64,000 nt of DNA from Symbiodinium natans (GCA_905221605.1 CAJNDS010001669.1:180001-244000); one strand, 5' to 3'. Shown: positions 41,232 through 51,692, counted from the first letter of the stretch. Translations and numbers: made by a program. Notes: generated by a model not told the origin, from the sequence alone.

Positions 41232-41503
41232 CTGCAAGCAATGCAAATACCATGGCGTAGGTTAGGTTCGCCCCGCATGCACAGCAAACATCCCTAAAGA
41301 GTACTTACAGTTAAGCGCAATGGCTGTCGTATTCATCCCGAAACCCTAAACCCTACACCCTACCCCTTGTAGGGTTCAGGGTTTAGGGTAACCCTAAACC
41401 CTTTTTGACCCTGAACCCGAAACCCCGTACCCTTATAGGGTTCCTGAAGCTGAGCCTAGAGGAAACCGGCTGCGAGACACCAAACTGAAGAACCCGGCCG
41501 GTC

Positions 41504-41554
41504 CTCCCAGCCGTAGGGCACGTCGCGGTGCGACCAGGTCTGGCCAAGATCACC
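41504..41554 (-). CDS. Rieske oxygenase exon (RDVPYGWE)
   Basis: Reads GDLGQTWSHRDVPYGWE and ends GGGAG|GA, a GA donor. The 'RDxPYGW' string directly before 'ENVxDPAH' is a PaO-family hallmark. The acceptor is either the telomere-type TTTAG|GG at 41555, giving 17 codons, or GGCCAG|ACC nine codons... that is, five codons later; both keep the frame. Upstream flank is a heptamer array. Confidence 0.75.
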
Positions 41555-42809
41555 CTAAACCCTAAACCCTAAAACCTAAACCTATAAACCCTAAACCCTA
41601 AACGGTTCCACCCAAAGAGCCCAAGACTCCTTGAGTAAAGAGCATGCCTTACATTTACCGCAGGGGGTCCTTTCTTCAAAGCCCGGTTGACTTAGTAAGT
41701 AGGACTCAGGGTTTTTTAGTTTAGGGTTTAGGGTTTAGGGTTTAGGGTTTTTGCTTTTGGGTTAGTACGTTGGGTTAGGGAAGGGGATTGCTGGGGGTTT
41801 CTGGAGCTACTAAGCAGACTTCGGCCTTCTGGGTACCAGCCCTGCACTGACTGCCAGCGAGACGGTTCAGCGGTTTCGGGCCTCTTTTTTTTTTTTTTCA
41901 AATTTAGGGTTTAAGGTTAAGGGTTTAAGGTTTAAGGTTCAGTGTTTTCTGCACTTCAAGAGGCAGACTCAGAGAGCTGAATGCCATACCCCCTTAGATA
42001 AGGAAGATGCCTTAAATCATAGCCGTTCCTCCATGGAAGTGCACGGCAAGCAGGGCTTCTAAGCCCCCGGCACTGAACTTGACCTGAGTGGCACTCTTCG
42101 GAACTAATGGTTTAGGGTGTTGAGGTATTAACGTTTAGGCTTATTGAAGCCTTTTGGTGGGGATCCCCCCCCCCCCCCCCCCCCCGCGGTGAGGATGAGA
42201 CCATAGACTCATAAAATTTTGAAAAAAAGCAAGAACCCCGCACACAGCTTCAATGTTTACGGCTATACTTCCCCCCATTCATTAAACCATAAATGGGGGC
42301 TTTCCGAAATTAGGGGTACCTTATTGAGGGCCTTATTATACGGGAATCCTACTATTTGGGGATCTATATAGGGGGACCCCTTTTTTCGTAAACCCCTATA
42401 TCATGGGTTCCCCTGACTACCCCCTAGGTTCCCCCCATAACTAAGGCCACTTTGGGCTAATTAAGCCTCATTAAGGTCATTTAAGGGGGGACCCGAGGGC
42501 GAACCCATTACCATATGTCGTTGCCCATGAAGTTAGGTTTAGGACTGCTAGGCTCTCTGGATTTGAAAGCCTTCGAGGCTGCGGGCTGAATGGCCCTACA
42601 CCCTCTTGAGCTGGGATGTTCCCCCTGATACGAACAGCTCCTCAATAGGGATTCTAATAGGGGGTACTAGAATCCCTATTCAGGACTGTTCGTATAATCC
42701 CAGCCCGAATCCCTAAACCCTAAACCTAAACCCTATAAACCATAAACCTTGAACCTTGAACCCTAAACCCTACCCCCCAAACCCTAAACCCTAAACCCTA
42801 AACCTACAC

Positions 42810-42887
42810 CCTCTTGAGCATTCTCTTTGCCCAAGCGGCACGTCCTTCATAGGTCGGGTCAGTAACTTCCACTGGGAGGCAAGGCTC
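42810..42887 (-). CDS. Probable exon of the Rieske oxygenase gene
   Basis: Acceptor TTGTGCAG|G, then 26 codons EPCLPVEVTDPTYEGRAAWA, KRMLKR, ending AGG|GTGTAGG beside a TTTAGGG array. Phase 0 on both sides, fitting the phase 0 start of 41554-41504. PaO-like proteins often have a P-x-V/I-x-E..DP segment shortly before RDLPY, which suits this, but homology is weak. Confidence 0.5.
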
Positions 42888-42904
42888 CTGCACAAGGGGA
42901 GGTT

Positions 42905-43066
42905 GGGTTTAGGGTTTAGGGGTTTAGGGGTTTAGGGTTTAGGGTTTAGGGGTTTAGGGGTTTAGGGGTTTAGGGGTTTAGGGGTTTAGGGGTTTAGGGG
43001 TTTAGGGGTTTAGGGGTTTAGGGGTTTAGGGGTTTGGGGGTTTGGGAGTTTAGGGGTTTGGGGTCC
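42905..43066. repeat. Array of octamer GTTTAGGG+G (period 8)
   Basis: About 18 units in which an extra G changes the heptamer to GGTTTAGG-type octamers, ending with TTTGGGGG variants. Period change inside an otherwise perfect array suggests local slippage expansion. Confidence 0.92.
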
Positions 43067-43537
43067 ACGAGTTTTCGACCAGGGTTTAGGGGCTAAGCCT
43101 ACTTAGAACTGCCCGAATGAACCTCCAAATCGGGCTTTCCACCCATTTTCTTTAGGGATAGTTACCCTATACCCCAAACCCTAAACCCTGTTCCTTATAT
43201 GGGTTGGTAGGTTCTTTTTTGCAGAGTTTCTGTATTACAGGGGCATATATTTGGGGTCTTATTAGGGTGTCTAGGGGATTCATTAAGTTGTAAGGGGAAC
43301 AGACAAAGAGGCCACCGGCCTAAACCTTTTGTTTTAAGGGATAGGGTTGGCCCGAACATCTCCTTCTAAGGTTCGCTGCCTCCCTGGCAAGGGGGCGAGG
43401 GCATCGTTGAGGCCCTGGGAAAGAAAAATGTCACAACTCAGCAGTTTAGGGTTTAGGATTTAGGCTAGTGGGTTTGAGGGTTTAGGGTTTAGTTTTCTTT
43501 TTAGGTTTAGGGTTTAGGGTTCCTCTTGCATTTGTTC

Positions 43538-44275
43538 AAAGTACCCAGGGACTCCAATACCCCTTAGCTAAGGAAGACTCCTTAACATGGAATATGGTTC
43601 CTTATAACATGGCGTTAAGGAATATTCCTTAACTATGGAGTATTGGAGTCACTGGGGCTAACCATGACTAGCCTAGCTACTTGGAGGATCATGGGTAGTT
43701 ATAAGCAGGGTTCCCCAAATAGGGCTGTAGGCATAGCTAGCCCTACTTATAGCCACCCATGAACCTCCAACCCTAAACCCTAAACCTAAACCTAAACCCT
43801 AAACCCTAAACCCTAAACCCTAAACCTTAAACCCTAAACCCTAAACCCTAAACCCAAAACCCAAAACCCAAAACCCAAAACCCAAAACCCAAAACCCTAA
43901 ACCCTAAACCCTAAACCCAACCCTCTTGAACGGGCTGGCGCTTCCCGTTCTATGAGTGGGGTTGCACCGCGCGGCGGTCATAGCGGCGATCGACATCGCG
44001 CTCCCGCCTCGGCCCTGTGCGCAGGCTCATCAATTGCCGACCCACTACCCCTTCATTCAGGAATGCTCCTTAAACCAATGTAAGGAAGCCTCTTGTACTT
44101 TAAGGATTATTCCTTACCCCTTAGTTAAGGAATGCTCCTTAAACCATTTAAGGATTATTCCTTACTTAAGAAGTTAATTAAGGAATGCTCCTTAAACCAT
44201 TTAAGGACTATCCTTACTTAAGAGGAAGCCTCTTGTACTTTAAGGATTATTCCTTACTTAAGGAGTTTCTGGGGA
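43538..44275. repeat. Family C elements and a TTAAGG-palindrome cluster
   Basis: 43538-43652 carries a family C copy centred on AACATGGAATATGGTTCC. A family A copy follows at 43678-43770, then a CCCTAAA array (43778-43921, including CCCAAAA variants). 44040-44275 repeats TAAGGAATGCTCCTTAAACC, TTTAAGGATTATTCCTTACT several times in inverted pairs, so a strong stem is expected. Confidence 0.7.
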
Positions 44276-44808
44276 GTTGTCGGCGCACAGCGCTGGGCGG
44301 TCGTGGGTGTTTGCTTTTTGTTGGTCGTGCTCTTCCCGGAGCTCGCGACTGACACAACTTACCCTAAACCCTAAACCCTAAACCCTGAACTCTAAACCCT
44401 CTCTGCCTCTTGAAGCACGTACTTTGGGCTCTATTCCGCTCTTTGGGGTCCATGTCCCTCATGGCATTAACTTTGGACTTTCTTATTTGGGATGTAGATG
44501 TTGGACCACAAAAAAGAGAGTAAGCGGTACCACTGGGCCAATCGACAGGCTTGTGCCCGCATCACCCAACATGTCCACCCTACACCTTACACCCTACACC
44601 CTAAACCCTAAACCCTAAACCCTCTCCTGAAGAGCCGCCTCCAAGGCAGCATTCTCGCCACTCTCACCCCAGACCTTGGGTTTAGGGTTTAGGGTTTAGG
44701 GTTTAGGCTTTAGGGTTTAGGGTGCCTAAGCTTTCCCGATCAGAACCCTGAGCTTGGTAGCCCGTAGTATAATGGACCCTTAAGGGTTTGGGCTTTAGGG
44801 TTTAGGGA

Positions 44809-44939
44809 TACTTGGAGGTTCATGGTAACTTTTCACCAACTATAAGTGTACTCATAACCCACTCAGAGGCCCCTTAAATGCCCCAACATGGTTATAAGTA
44901 CAGTTCTACTTGGCTAGTAAGTACCATGAACCTCCAAGT
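44809..44939. repeat. Family A element
   Basis: Ends TACTTGGAGGTTCATGGTAA and GTACCATGAACCTCCAAGT; diverged core. Confidence 0.85.
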
Positions 44940-44962
44940 CACCATATCATAACAAGGGTACC

Positions 44963-45186
44963 TTGGGATGTTCCCCCTTATACTAACAGTGCTGAGGTTC
45001 ATGGTACTTAATCACCACTTATAACTGGGCTTATAACCCTACTTATAACAGGGATGACCCCTATAAGGCCCTTTAGGGGTTTTGTAAGTGGGGTTATAAG
45101 TACAGTTATATAAGTGGTTACGAAGTACCATGAACCTCCAAGTACCCCCCCAATGAAGGACTGTTAGTGTAAGGGGGACATCCCAA
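44963..45186. mobile_element. Family B element split by a nested family A element
   Basis: The left family B end TTGGGATGTTCCCCCTTATA + CTAACAGT stops at 44990. Family A occupies 44991-45144 (GCTGAGGTTCATGGTACTTA to CCATGAACCTCCAAGTA). Family B resumes and ends AAGGGGGACATCCCAA at 45186. The nesting shows that family A moved after this family B copy was in place. Confidence 0.85.
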
Positions 45187-45315
45187 AGGGTACACTTTCG
45201 TTGGGGTTGGTGACTCTGTAAGGAAGTCATGAATCAAAAGAAGGGTCAAGGGTAACCCAGTAAACCCGGAATTCTTCGAAGCCCCTTGTTTTCCAACTGG
45301 GCTGGGCAGGGAGGC

Positions 45316-45421
45316 CAGGGTTTAGGGTTTAGGGTTTAGGGTTTAGGGTTTAGGGTTTAGGGTTTAGGGTTTAGGGTTTAGGGTTTAGGGTTTAGGGTTT
45401 AGGGTTTAGGGTTTAGGGTTA
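45316..45421. repeat. TTTAGGG array, 15 units
   Basis: Perfect array. Downstream 45425-45560 is unique without a supported gene; another array lies at 45569-45616. Confidence 0.97.
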
Positions 45422-46035
45422 GGTATAAAGAAGCCCTAAACCCTGTAACTCGCTAAGCGTGCAGCCTAAGGCCTTGGCTTGCGCAGAGTCTCCTGAAACC
45501 CATGGGCAACCCAAGAACTCTGGGGCAACGACCCACAACACGCCACAATGCACCTGGGCAGACATGGGGGGTTTAGGGTTTAGGGTTTAGGGTTTAGGGT
45601 TTAGGGTTTAGGGTTACCTTGTCGTCTAAGTCTAAACCCCGTTTAGGCTGGCCGTGCACCATGTGGCTCCCTTGCAATGAGGATCGCGAAAAGAGCCTTG
45701 CTTTAGAGCGCTGAATACGTCAATCAACAAATCCAAGCCTGTAGGGTCTACTGTACCTGCTTATGTAGGGTTATAAGTATGGTACAGTAAATATCTTGCT
45801 TTCTCATAGTCCTATTTCGGGGTACTTGTAACCCTACTCCTACCTACTCATGAACCTCCAAGTGCGGGTGCTGCAGTGCCAACACAGTATATTTTCTTTG
45901 CTTGAGTCGTAACGCAAGCTTCCACCATCCCAGATAGTTGGGTTTGGGGTTTAGGGTTTAGGGTTTAGGGTGTAGGGTGTAGGGTTTAGGGTTTAGGGTT
46001 TAGGGTTTAGGGTTTAGGGTTTAGGGTTTAGGGTC

Positions 46036-46140
46036 CCAGCCTGTGTGGGTCGGGATGCAGCACAAGCGCGGGCATTCTTCTGAAGCTCCGGGAGCTTCTC
46101 CTGGTCACCATCATCCGATTGCGATTCGCAACTTGCGCAG
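46036..46140 (-). CDS. Candidate exon beside a family A element
   Basis: Minus frame SCASCESQSDDGDQEKLPEL, QKNARACAASRPTQ, ending CACACAG|GC. Its upstream edge is the end of the family A element at 46149-46299 (TTCAAGTAG). Another frame is also open. Acidic; not recognised. Confidence 0.3.
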
Positions 46141-46148
46141 CTTGAAAC

Positions 46149-46299
46149 TACTTGAAGGTTCATCCTACTAACCAATTATAACTGTACTTATAACCCTACT
46201 TATAATACCCCTAAAGGGCCTTATAGGGGTTATCTCAAGTATAAGTAGGGTTATAAGTACAGTTACAAGTGGTAAGTAAGTACCATGAACCTTCAAGTA
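46149..46299. repeat. Family A element, full length
   Basis: Ends TACTTGAAGGTTCATCC and GTACCATGAACCTTCAAGTA; core TACCCCTAAAGGGCCTTATA + GGGG, in the opposite orientation to the core at 47220-47265. Confidence 0.88.
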
Positions 46300-46487
46300 G
46301 CTGGGTTGGCTTTGAAGCAAGTCGAACATGTTTACACATAGGGTCCCTTATAAACCCAGGAAAGTAGGAAACTATGATATCTCCCAAAAGCCAACCTAGC
46401 TAGCACCCCTCCGAAGTCCCTATGACAGAGCATGAGTTGCCATTTTCTGCTTTCCTGGCTCGATCTTTGACGAGCGTTCTAGGCCGA

Positions 46488-47075
46488 TCACCGCTGCAGC
46501 TCGACGTTGAGAACCGTAAGATTCTGCAGCCCAGCCCGCGCGATGGTCATGGCTTTGTCGCTGTACACCTCTCTGGGGTGCGCTTGTATTAGCCAATACT
46601 GATAGCCTGCGCGGATCTCCGGCTCCCGACTGGACTCGGCCTCCACGACGTCGTAGATCTTGGATACGGGATCCGTCGAGAGGAACGTGGAGCGCAGTCG
46701 GCGCCCGGTTGGGAGACGTATGAGGACATCGATGCTGCAAGCTTCACAGTCACTCTCGGCTGCGCCGCATGCCTCACCTGCCTCACCTGCCTCACCTGCC
46801 TCACCTGCCTCACCTGCCTCACCTGCCTCACCTGCCTCAGTGGAATGGTCTGCAGCCCTGTAGATCGGTGTTTCAGCTGTGCATACCTCGGGGTCCTCTC
46901 CACGAGTCGTTGGCGATGCCGTTCTACTTTGGTCTGCTGCTGGAACTGCCTCTCGCACTGGCTCATTTGGGACCAAGGCATTTGCGAGCTCTACATCTGA
47001 GTGAACTGGGCGTGCAATCTGCGACTGCAACGGGACAGTTTCCACACGGGGAGGCGGCCGGCGGGGCATCGGCTC
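46488..47075 (-). CDS. UBX-domain protein, 3' exon
   Basis: The frame runs from the intron acceptor (GCAGAG|GAG) to TGA at 46488-46490. Counted from the internal Met at 47069, residues 78-99 are a (Glu-Ala-Gly) run encoded by a 9-bp CTCACCTGC microsatellite (46771-46839). Residues about 112-191 are a UBX domain: SIDVLIRLPTGRRLRSTF, VSKIYDVVEAE, YQYWLIQAHPREVY and LQNLTVLNVELQ. The usual FPR turn reads HPR. UBX domains bind p97/CDC48, so the product is probably a p97 adaptor. An upstream TAG in frame lies inside the intron, so the exon at 47326-47432 is needed for the N-terminal part. Confidence 0.75.
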   Translation of the reverse strand, partial: EPMPRRPPPRVETVPLQSQIARPVHSDVELANALVPNEPVREAVPAADQSRTASPTTRGEDPEVCTAETPIYRAADHSTEAGEAGEAGEAGEAGEAGEAGEACGAAESDCEACSIDVLIRLPTGRRLRSTFLSTDPVSKIYDVVEAESSREPEIRAGYQYWLIQAHPREVYSDKAMTIARAGLQNLTVLNVELQR

Positions 47076-47325
47076 CTCTGCTTGCTAGGATGGCCCCTTT
47101 AACCCTATGAAAAATATTCCTGAATATGATCCTCTTAAACCCAATAACCCAATAACCCTCAACCCTACTTGGAGGTTCATGGGACTAAATAACCACTTAT
47201 AACTGGGCTTATAACCCTACTTAAAATTGGGATAAACCCCAAAAGGCCCTTTAGGGGTATTATAAGTAGGGTTATAAGTACAGTTTTAAGTGGTTAGTAA
47301 GTACCATGAACCTTCAAGTAAGCTC
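47076..47325 (-). other. 250-nt introner-like intron flanked by a 14-bp direct repeat
   Basis: Exact copies of GCTCCTCTGCTTGC stand at 47072-47085 and 47322-47335 (plus-strand sequence). Removing one copy with the 236 bp between them restores an open frame (CAA GCA GAG | GAG CCG ATG). The splice can fall at GCAGAG|GAGC, a GA donor, and GCAGAG|GAGC, an AG acceptor, within the duplicated 14-mer. The insert contains a full family A element (47166-47320) plus 80 bp. Confidence 0.7.
47166..47320. repeat. Family A element inside the UBX gene intron
   Basis: Ends TACTTGGAGGTTCATGGGAC and GTACCATGAACCTTCAAGTA; about 90% like the copies at 32604-32758 and 50461-50615 by eye. Confidence 0.9.
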
Positions 47326-47432
47326 CTCTGCTTGCGGCACCGGTGTGAGCTCAAATTGCGGGCCGTCCTCCCTGTGCGAGGGGAACAGCTCAGCATAGGA
47401 CACACCACCGTGTGGCCGAAACACCAAGCCAC
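47326..47432 (-). CDS. UBX-domain protein, upstream exon
   Basis: Acceptor GCTCGCACAG|G, then GLVFRPHGGVSYAELFPSHR, EDGPQFELTPVPQAE, joined in phase 0 to EPMPRRPPP of the next exon across the duplicated 14-mer. 107 nt. Heptamers (TTTAGGG on the minus strand) lie directly before the acceptor. Further 5' exons not identified. Confidence 0.6.
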
Positions 47433-47635
47433 CTGTGCGAGCCCTAAACCCTAAACCCTAAACCCTGAACCCTGAACCCTGAACCCTAAACCCTAAACCC
47501 TAAACCCTATAAACCCTAAACCCTGAACCCCCAACCAAGCCGCGCAGGTGCCAGCAGCAAGCAGCCGTAAACACGTGGATGCTTGAGCTGATGATGACCG
47601 CCAACGGCCGCAGCGATCCAGTAAGTCCTCCGGGA

Positions 47636-47805
47636 CCCCTAAGCCCTAAAGCCCTAAAGCCCTAAAGCCCTAAAGCCCTAAAGCCCTAAAGCCCTGAAGC
47701 CCTGAAGCCCTGAAGCCCTGAAGCCCTGAAGCCCTGAAGCCCTAAACCCTAAACCCCTAAAGCCCTGAAGCCCTAAACCCTAAACCCTAGGCCCCTAAAC
47801 CCCTA
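47636..47805. repeat. Tandem GCCCTAAA/GCCCTGAA octamers
   Basis: About 14 units of period 8, the first half GCCCTAAA and the second half GCCCTGAA, an octamer form of the CCCTAAA repeat with a segmental A-to-G change. Confidence 0.92.
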
Positions 47806-48144
47806 AACCTCTAAGGCAAACCCTGGAAACTAAATGAACCCTGGAAGGGTTTATGGTCCATATACCTTAATCGGGGACAAGTAGTATAGGGTATATGACC
47901 CCAATTTTAGGGTTCACTTGGTTGTCGGGCGCAAAGCGCAAGACATTGGCTGCTTGGGTGCTCTGGCGTTCTACACAGAGACTAGACTCCAGGACATTTC
48001 CTTAAACCCTAAGCCCTAAACTTCCCTAAACCCTGCCTGAACCCTAAACCCTAAACCCTAAACCCTTAAACCCTAAACCCTAAACCCTAAACCCAAAACC
48101 TCTCTTACCTAAATATATTTAAACCCGAAATGCAGCACATCGAC

Positions 48145-48570
48145 CGGCCCTGTTGGTCACTGGCCCTGGGGCCAATCCTTCCAGATCGACCGGCCCTGTT
48201 GGGCACTCAAGGGTCTGGCCTTGTCCTGGCCCATGCGCGCGAGGCCTTGGCGCTTTGTTGGGCACTCAAGGGTCTGGCCTCAAGTCAAGGGTCTGGCCTT
48301 GTCCTGGCCCGCGCGCGCGCGGCCTCGGCCTTGGCCGTGGCCCTTCCAAATCGACCGGCCCTGTTGGGCACTCAAGTCAAGGGTCTGGCCTTGTCGTGGC
48401 CCGCACGCGCTTGGCCTTGCCTGTTGGGCACACAAGTGTGGCCCAGGCGCGCGCGGCCTTGGCCTTGGCCTTGGCCCTTCCAAATCGACCGGCCCTGTTG
48501 GGCACTCAAGGGTTCGGCCCCTTCCAAATCGACCGGCCCTGTTGGGCACTCAAGGTTCTGGGCACGGCCT
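48145..48570. repeat. Complex tandem repeat (CGACCGGCCCTGTTGGGCAC unit)
   Basis: Six or more imperfect copies of TCGACCGGCCCTGTTGGGCA + CTCAAGGGTCTGGCCTTGTC, mixed with GCGCGCGCGGCCTTGGCC. All frames are open on both strands because of composition. Long predicted proteins here are artefacts. Confidence 0.85.
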
Positions 48571-48770
48571 TGGCCCCCTCTCCCCCCCCCTCCCCGCCCC
48601 CCCCCTCCCCGCCCCCCCCTCCCCGCACCCACTCCCCGGAGCCCCCCCCCCACTCCCCCTCCCCCCCCCCCACCCCCCCCCCCCCCCCCCACCCCCCCCC
48701 CACTTTTTCCCCCCCCCCCCTCCCCTCCCCCCCCCCCCCCTCCCCCTCCCCACCCCCCCCCTCCTCTGCG
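48566..48770. repeat. 200-bp poly-C tract with T and A interruptions
   Basis: More than 85% C on the plus strand. i-motif or triplex capable. The plus frame leaving it (VHDRVRLEGQGLLMKN onward, TGA about 48921) may be a small exon but is unsupported. Confidence 0.9.
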
Positions 48771-48918
48771 GGTCCATGACAGAGTGAGGTTGGAGGGACA
48801 GGGCTTGCTGATGAAAAATGTAAACTTTGTATTTCTTAATGTTTTGGGATTCTCTGGGTGGGTGGGTTGTTTTCGAGAGTCCAGCAGGTTTATTAGAGAT
48901 TGCTCGACCCGGAGCTGC

Positions 48919-49074
48919 TGAACCCTAAACCCTAAACCCTAAACCCTAAACCCTAAACCCTAAACCCTAACCCAAACCCTAAACCCTAAACCCTAAACCC
49001 TAAACCCTAAACCCTAAACCCTAAACCCTAAACCCTAAACCCTAAACCCTAAACCCTAAACCCGACCCTAAACC
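48919..49074. repeat. CCCTAAA array, about 21 units
   Basis: Near-perfect, opposed by a TTTAGGG array at 49162-49300 across a 60-nt unique island whose minus strand reads LLGFFDLVVSMPSHST between GAG|G and ACAG|GA (unproven). Confidence 0.96.
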
Positions 49075-50122
49075 CACAGTTCAGAGTAAGCCCTTGCTAA
49101 GTCCTGTGGAGTGCGAGGGCATTGACACCACCAGATCGAAGAAGCCCAGGAGGCCTCGGTAGGGTTTAGGGTCTAGGGTCTAGGGTCTAGGGTTTAGGGT
49201 TTCGGGTTTAGGGTTTAGGGGGTTTAGGGTTTAGGGTTTAGGGTTTACGGTTTAGGGTTTACGGTTTAGGGTCTAAAGTTTAGGGTTTGGGGTTTAGGGT
49301 AATTGTTTTTCAGGGTTTTTTTTTGCCACAAGCCCAGCTCTCGCACACACCGGTTTAGGGGTTTAGGCTTGATTCTCATACGGGAGTTGCTCAAGACACC
49401 TGCCCTCAAAATGACCATAGGGTAGGTTTCCTCTCTTGGTGAGGAGATGCCTTTAAGGACTGTTTTCCCAATGGTCCTCCCTTTGCAGGACCTTTAGACC
49501 ACAAACAACGCATGGGAGTTGTACTAAACCACTTTTCCGTGTTGCCTGAGCCTGATTAATTAGGGGAACACATCCGAAATTCCATGACAAATGAACGTCT
49601 ACACTGTTTAGCGATATTCTAAACAGGGTAGACGGCTTTGGTTCTCAAACTCCCTATTCTACGGAAGCCCCCAACAATACGACCCTAAAGACCATTTTTA
49701 AAGGCCCCAGTCGAACGCAAGCCTCCCACATGTTTAGGGCTTAGGGGTTCCAAACTAGGGTTTTGGTTGTTTTTGCCACCCGCCTAGCACAGCTCCACGG
49801 GGGTATAGGTTAGGTTCCCTAAGAATGAACAGATCAACAAAAACATGCAAATTTCGGCTACACCTAAACCCTGAACCCTGAACCCTAAACCTTACACCCT
49901 TACCCCTTGTTGGTACCATTTCGGGTGCCCAGAAAGGGCGGTCCTAGTGATCATGGTTTAGAATCGGTGCAGTTCAGAGTTTAGGGTATAAGGCATATGG
50001 GCTCTCCGGTAGCCTGAATTAAGGAATGTACCTTAAACCCTAAACCCTAAATCTAGGGATCCTTGTTCCACTTTAGGCGTATTCCTTACTTTAAGGCGTG
50101 TTGGGCTTTTTTTGGGTATGGT

Positions 50123-50222
50123 GATGAGCTGGTTCCCTTCCGAGCTATCTATCAGAAGCCCTGAGCCCTGCTCCCAAAAGCTGCTAACTGCAAAGTCCCC
50201 TCTTCTCAGACACTCCACCTAC
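50123..50222 (-). CDS. Candidate exon, unidentified
   Basis: Acceptor CTAAGTAG|G, then VECLRRGDFAVSSFWEQGSG, LLIDSSEGNQLIT. It runs into a family C element (49990-50120). Not recognised. Confidence 0.4.
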
Positions 50223-50460
50223 TTAGGGTTTAGGGTTTAGGGTTTAGGGTTTAGGGTTTAGGGTTTAGGGTTTACGAAATGTGGCGACAGAGGTCTGATT
50301 TGGCCTTATAACCGGCTTGTTGCGGGGACTGCTAAAGGGAATTTGCAGGTTCATGGCTGGGTAGCTGTAAGTCAGGGTCAGGGTGTAGGTGCACAAAAAT
50401 AGAGTTCTTAGGATAGTTGCCATACTTAAAAGCCTGCTTGGAACTACATGAACCTTCACG

Positions 50461-50615
50461 CACTTGGAGGTTCATGGGACTTCATAACCACTTATAACTG
50501 GGCTTATAACCCTACTTATAACTGGGATAACCCCTATAAGGCCCTTTAGGGGTATTATAAGTAGGGTTTTGAGTACGGTTATAAGTGGTTAATAAGTACC
50601 ATGAACCTCCAAGTA
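50461..50615. repeat. Family A element, full length
   Basis: Ends CACTTGGAGGTTCATGGGAC and GTACCATGAACCTCCAAGTA; a diverged member of the other subfamily lies directly before it (50345-50458). Confidence 0.9.
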
Positions 50616-50734
50616 GGGGCCTCGACTCAGCCCACCATAAGTTGGGATGCTTAAGAGCCTCTAAGCCCTGAGCCAACCCGAAACCCGAAACCCGAAACCC
50701 GAAACCCGAAACCCTAAACCCTAAACCCTAATGC

Positions 50735-50862
50735 CCTCCCAGTCGCTTGCAAGGCAAGACGTCCCTAGGAGTGGTAGTAAGTATGTCCAGCCGTCGCTCC
50801 AGGCCCACTTGGCCCAATCCTTGCGCGCCAAGCTCACTTGCAGCTCGTCTTTCGGAGGACCC
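50735..50862 (-). CDS. Candidate exon, Trp-rich
   Basis: Open for about 42 codons: PKDELQVSLARKDWAKWAWS, DGWTYLLPLLGTSCLASDW, with five Trp. Acceptor CCGAAAG near 50862. It ends in a heptamer array. Not recognised. Confidence 0.4.
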
Positions 50863-51584
50863 TAAACCCTAAACCCTAAACCCTAAACCCTAATCTGGGG
50901 GATGGTGGGGGGCTGGGGAAGAGGTTTAGTTCCTGCACTTTACTGCCGGCTGTGTGGGAACAGCCCTAAATTAGAGAAAATATACCTTAGCAATCACTGT
51001 AAACATCCCGATATACGTCTATAATATGGACATTTCCAACAATGGGGACCGCTAACATGTCCCCAAAATATGGTAATCCCGGTTATAGGAGGCCCAACAA
51101 AAGGCTGCCGATATTCCCGAACCCCCCCAAGAGTTTACCGGTAAATTGCTTGCGGGGTAGGTCTAGTTTGGGGTGTAGGGTTTACCCTAAACCCTAAGCC
51201 CTAAACCCTATAGGGTTTATGAGACATGGGGCCGGGGGCGCAAGCCAAGGTAATCACCCAAAACTAATGGACGGATGATCCCCGTACGTATGATTAAAGC
51301 GCCGAGAACCCAGCATCCCTTAACTCAAGGATGTGCCTTGCATGTCGAGTTTGGGGTAGGGTTTAGGGTTTAGGGTTTAGGGTTTAGGGTTTAGGGTTTA
51401 GGGTTTAGGGTTTAGGGTTTAAGGCTACTATGATATGGGGGATTATACGGGGATCCGATTATTTGGAGGCTTATTGTGGGTTCCCCTACTTTCGTAAACC
51501 CCCCATGGGTTTAGGGCTGAAACTTTAGGGGTTATAGGGTTTAGGGCGTGACCTCTCGATTTTGTTCCTGTCAGCGCTCCCCCC

Positions 51585-51692
51585 CCCCCCATCCAGAGCT
51601 CTGTCAGCTGCGATCCACAGGGTGAAGAGGGTCATACCAGACACCCTGTTGAACTCGGACCCCCCCGCCCCCAAGAAGTCCTGTGAATCGAC
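51585..51692 (-). CDS. Candidate exon, unidentified
   Basis: Acceptor CTTCGCTTTAG|G, then 36 codons VDSQDFLGAGGSEFNRVSGM, TLFTLWIAADRALDGG, before a poly-G run. A hydrophobic segment follows a Gly/Ser loop. Not recognised. Confidence 0.45.

Noticed and set aside
47636-47805. CRISPR-like regular repeats
   Set aside because: The repeats are contiguous octamers without spacers, and the window is eukaryotic.
48130-48921. Pro-rich proteins of up to 263 codons on the plus strand and Gly-rich ones on the minus strand
   Set aside because: They are translations of the CGACCGGCCC tandem repeat and the poly-C tract; all frames are open and no domain is visible.
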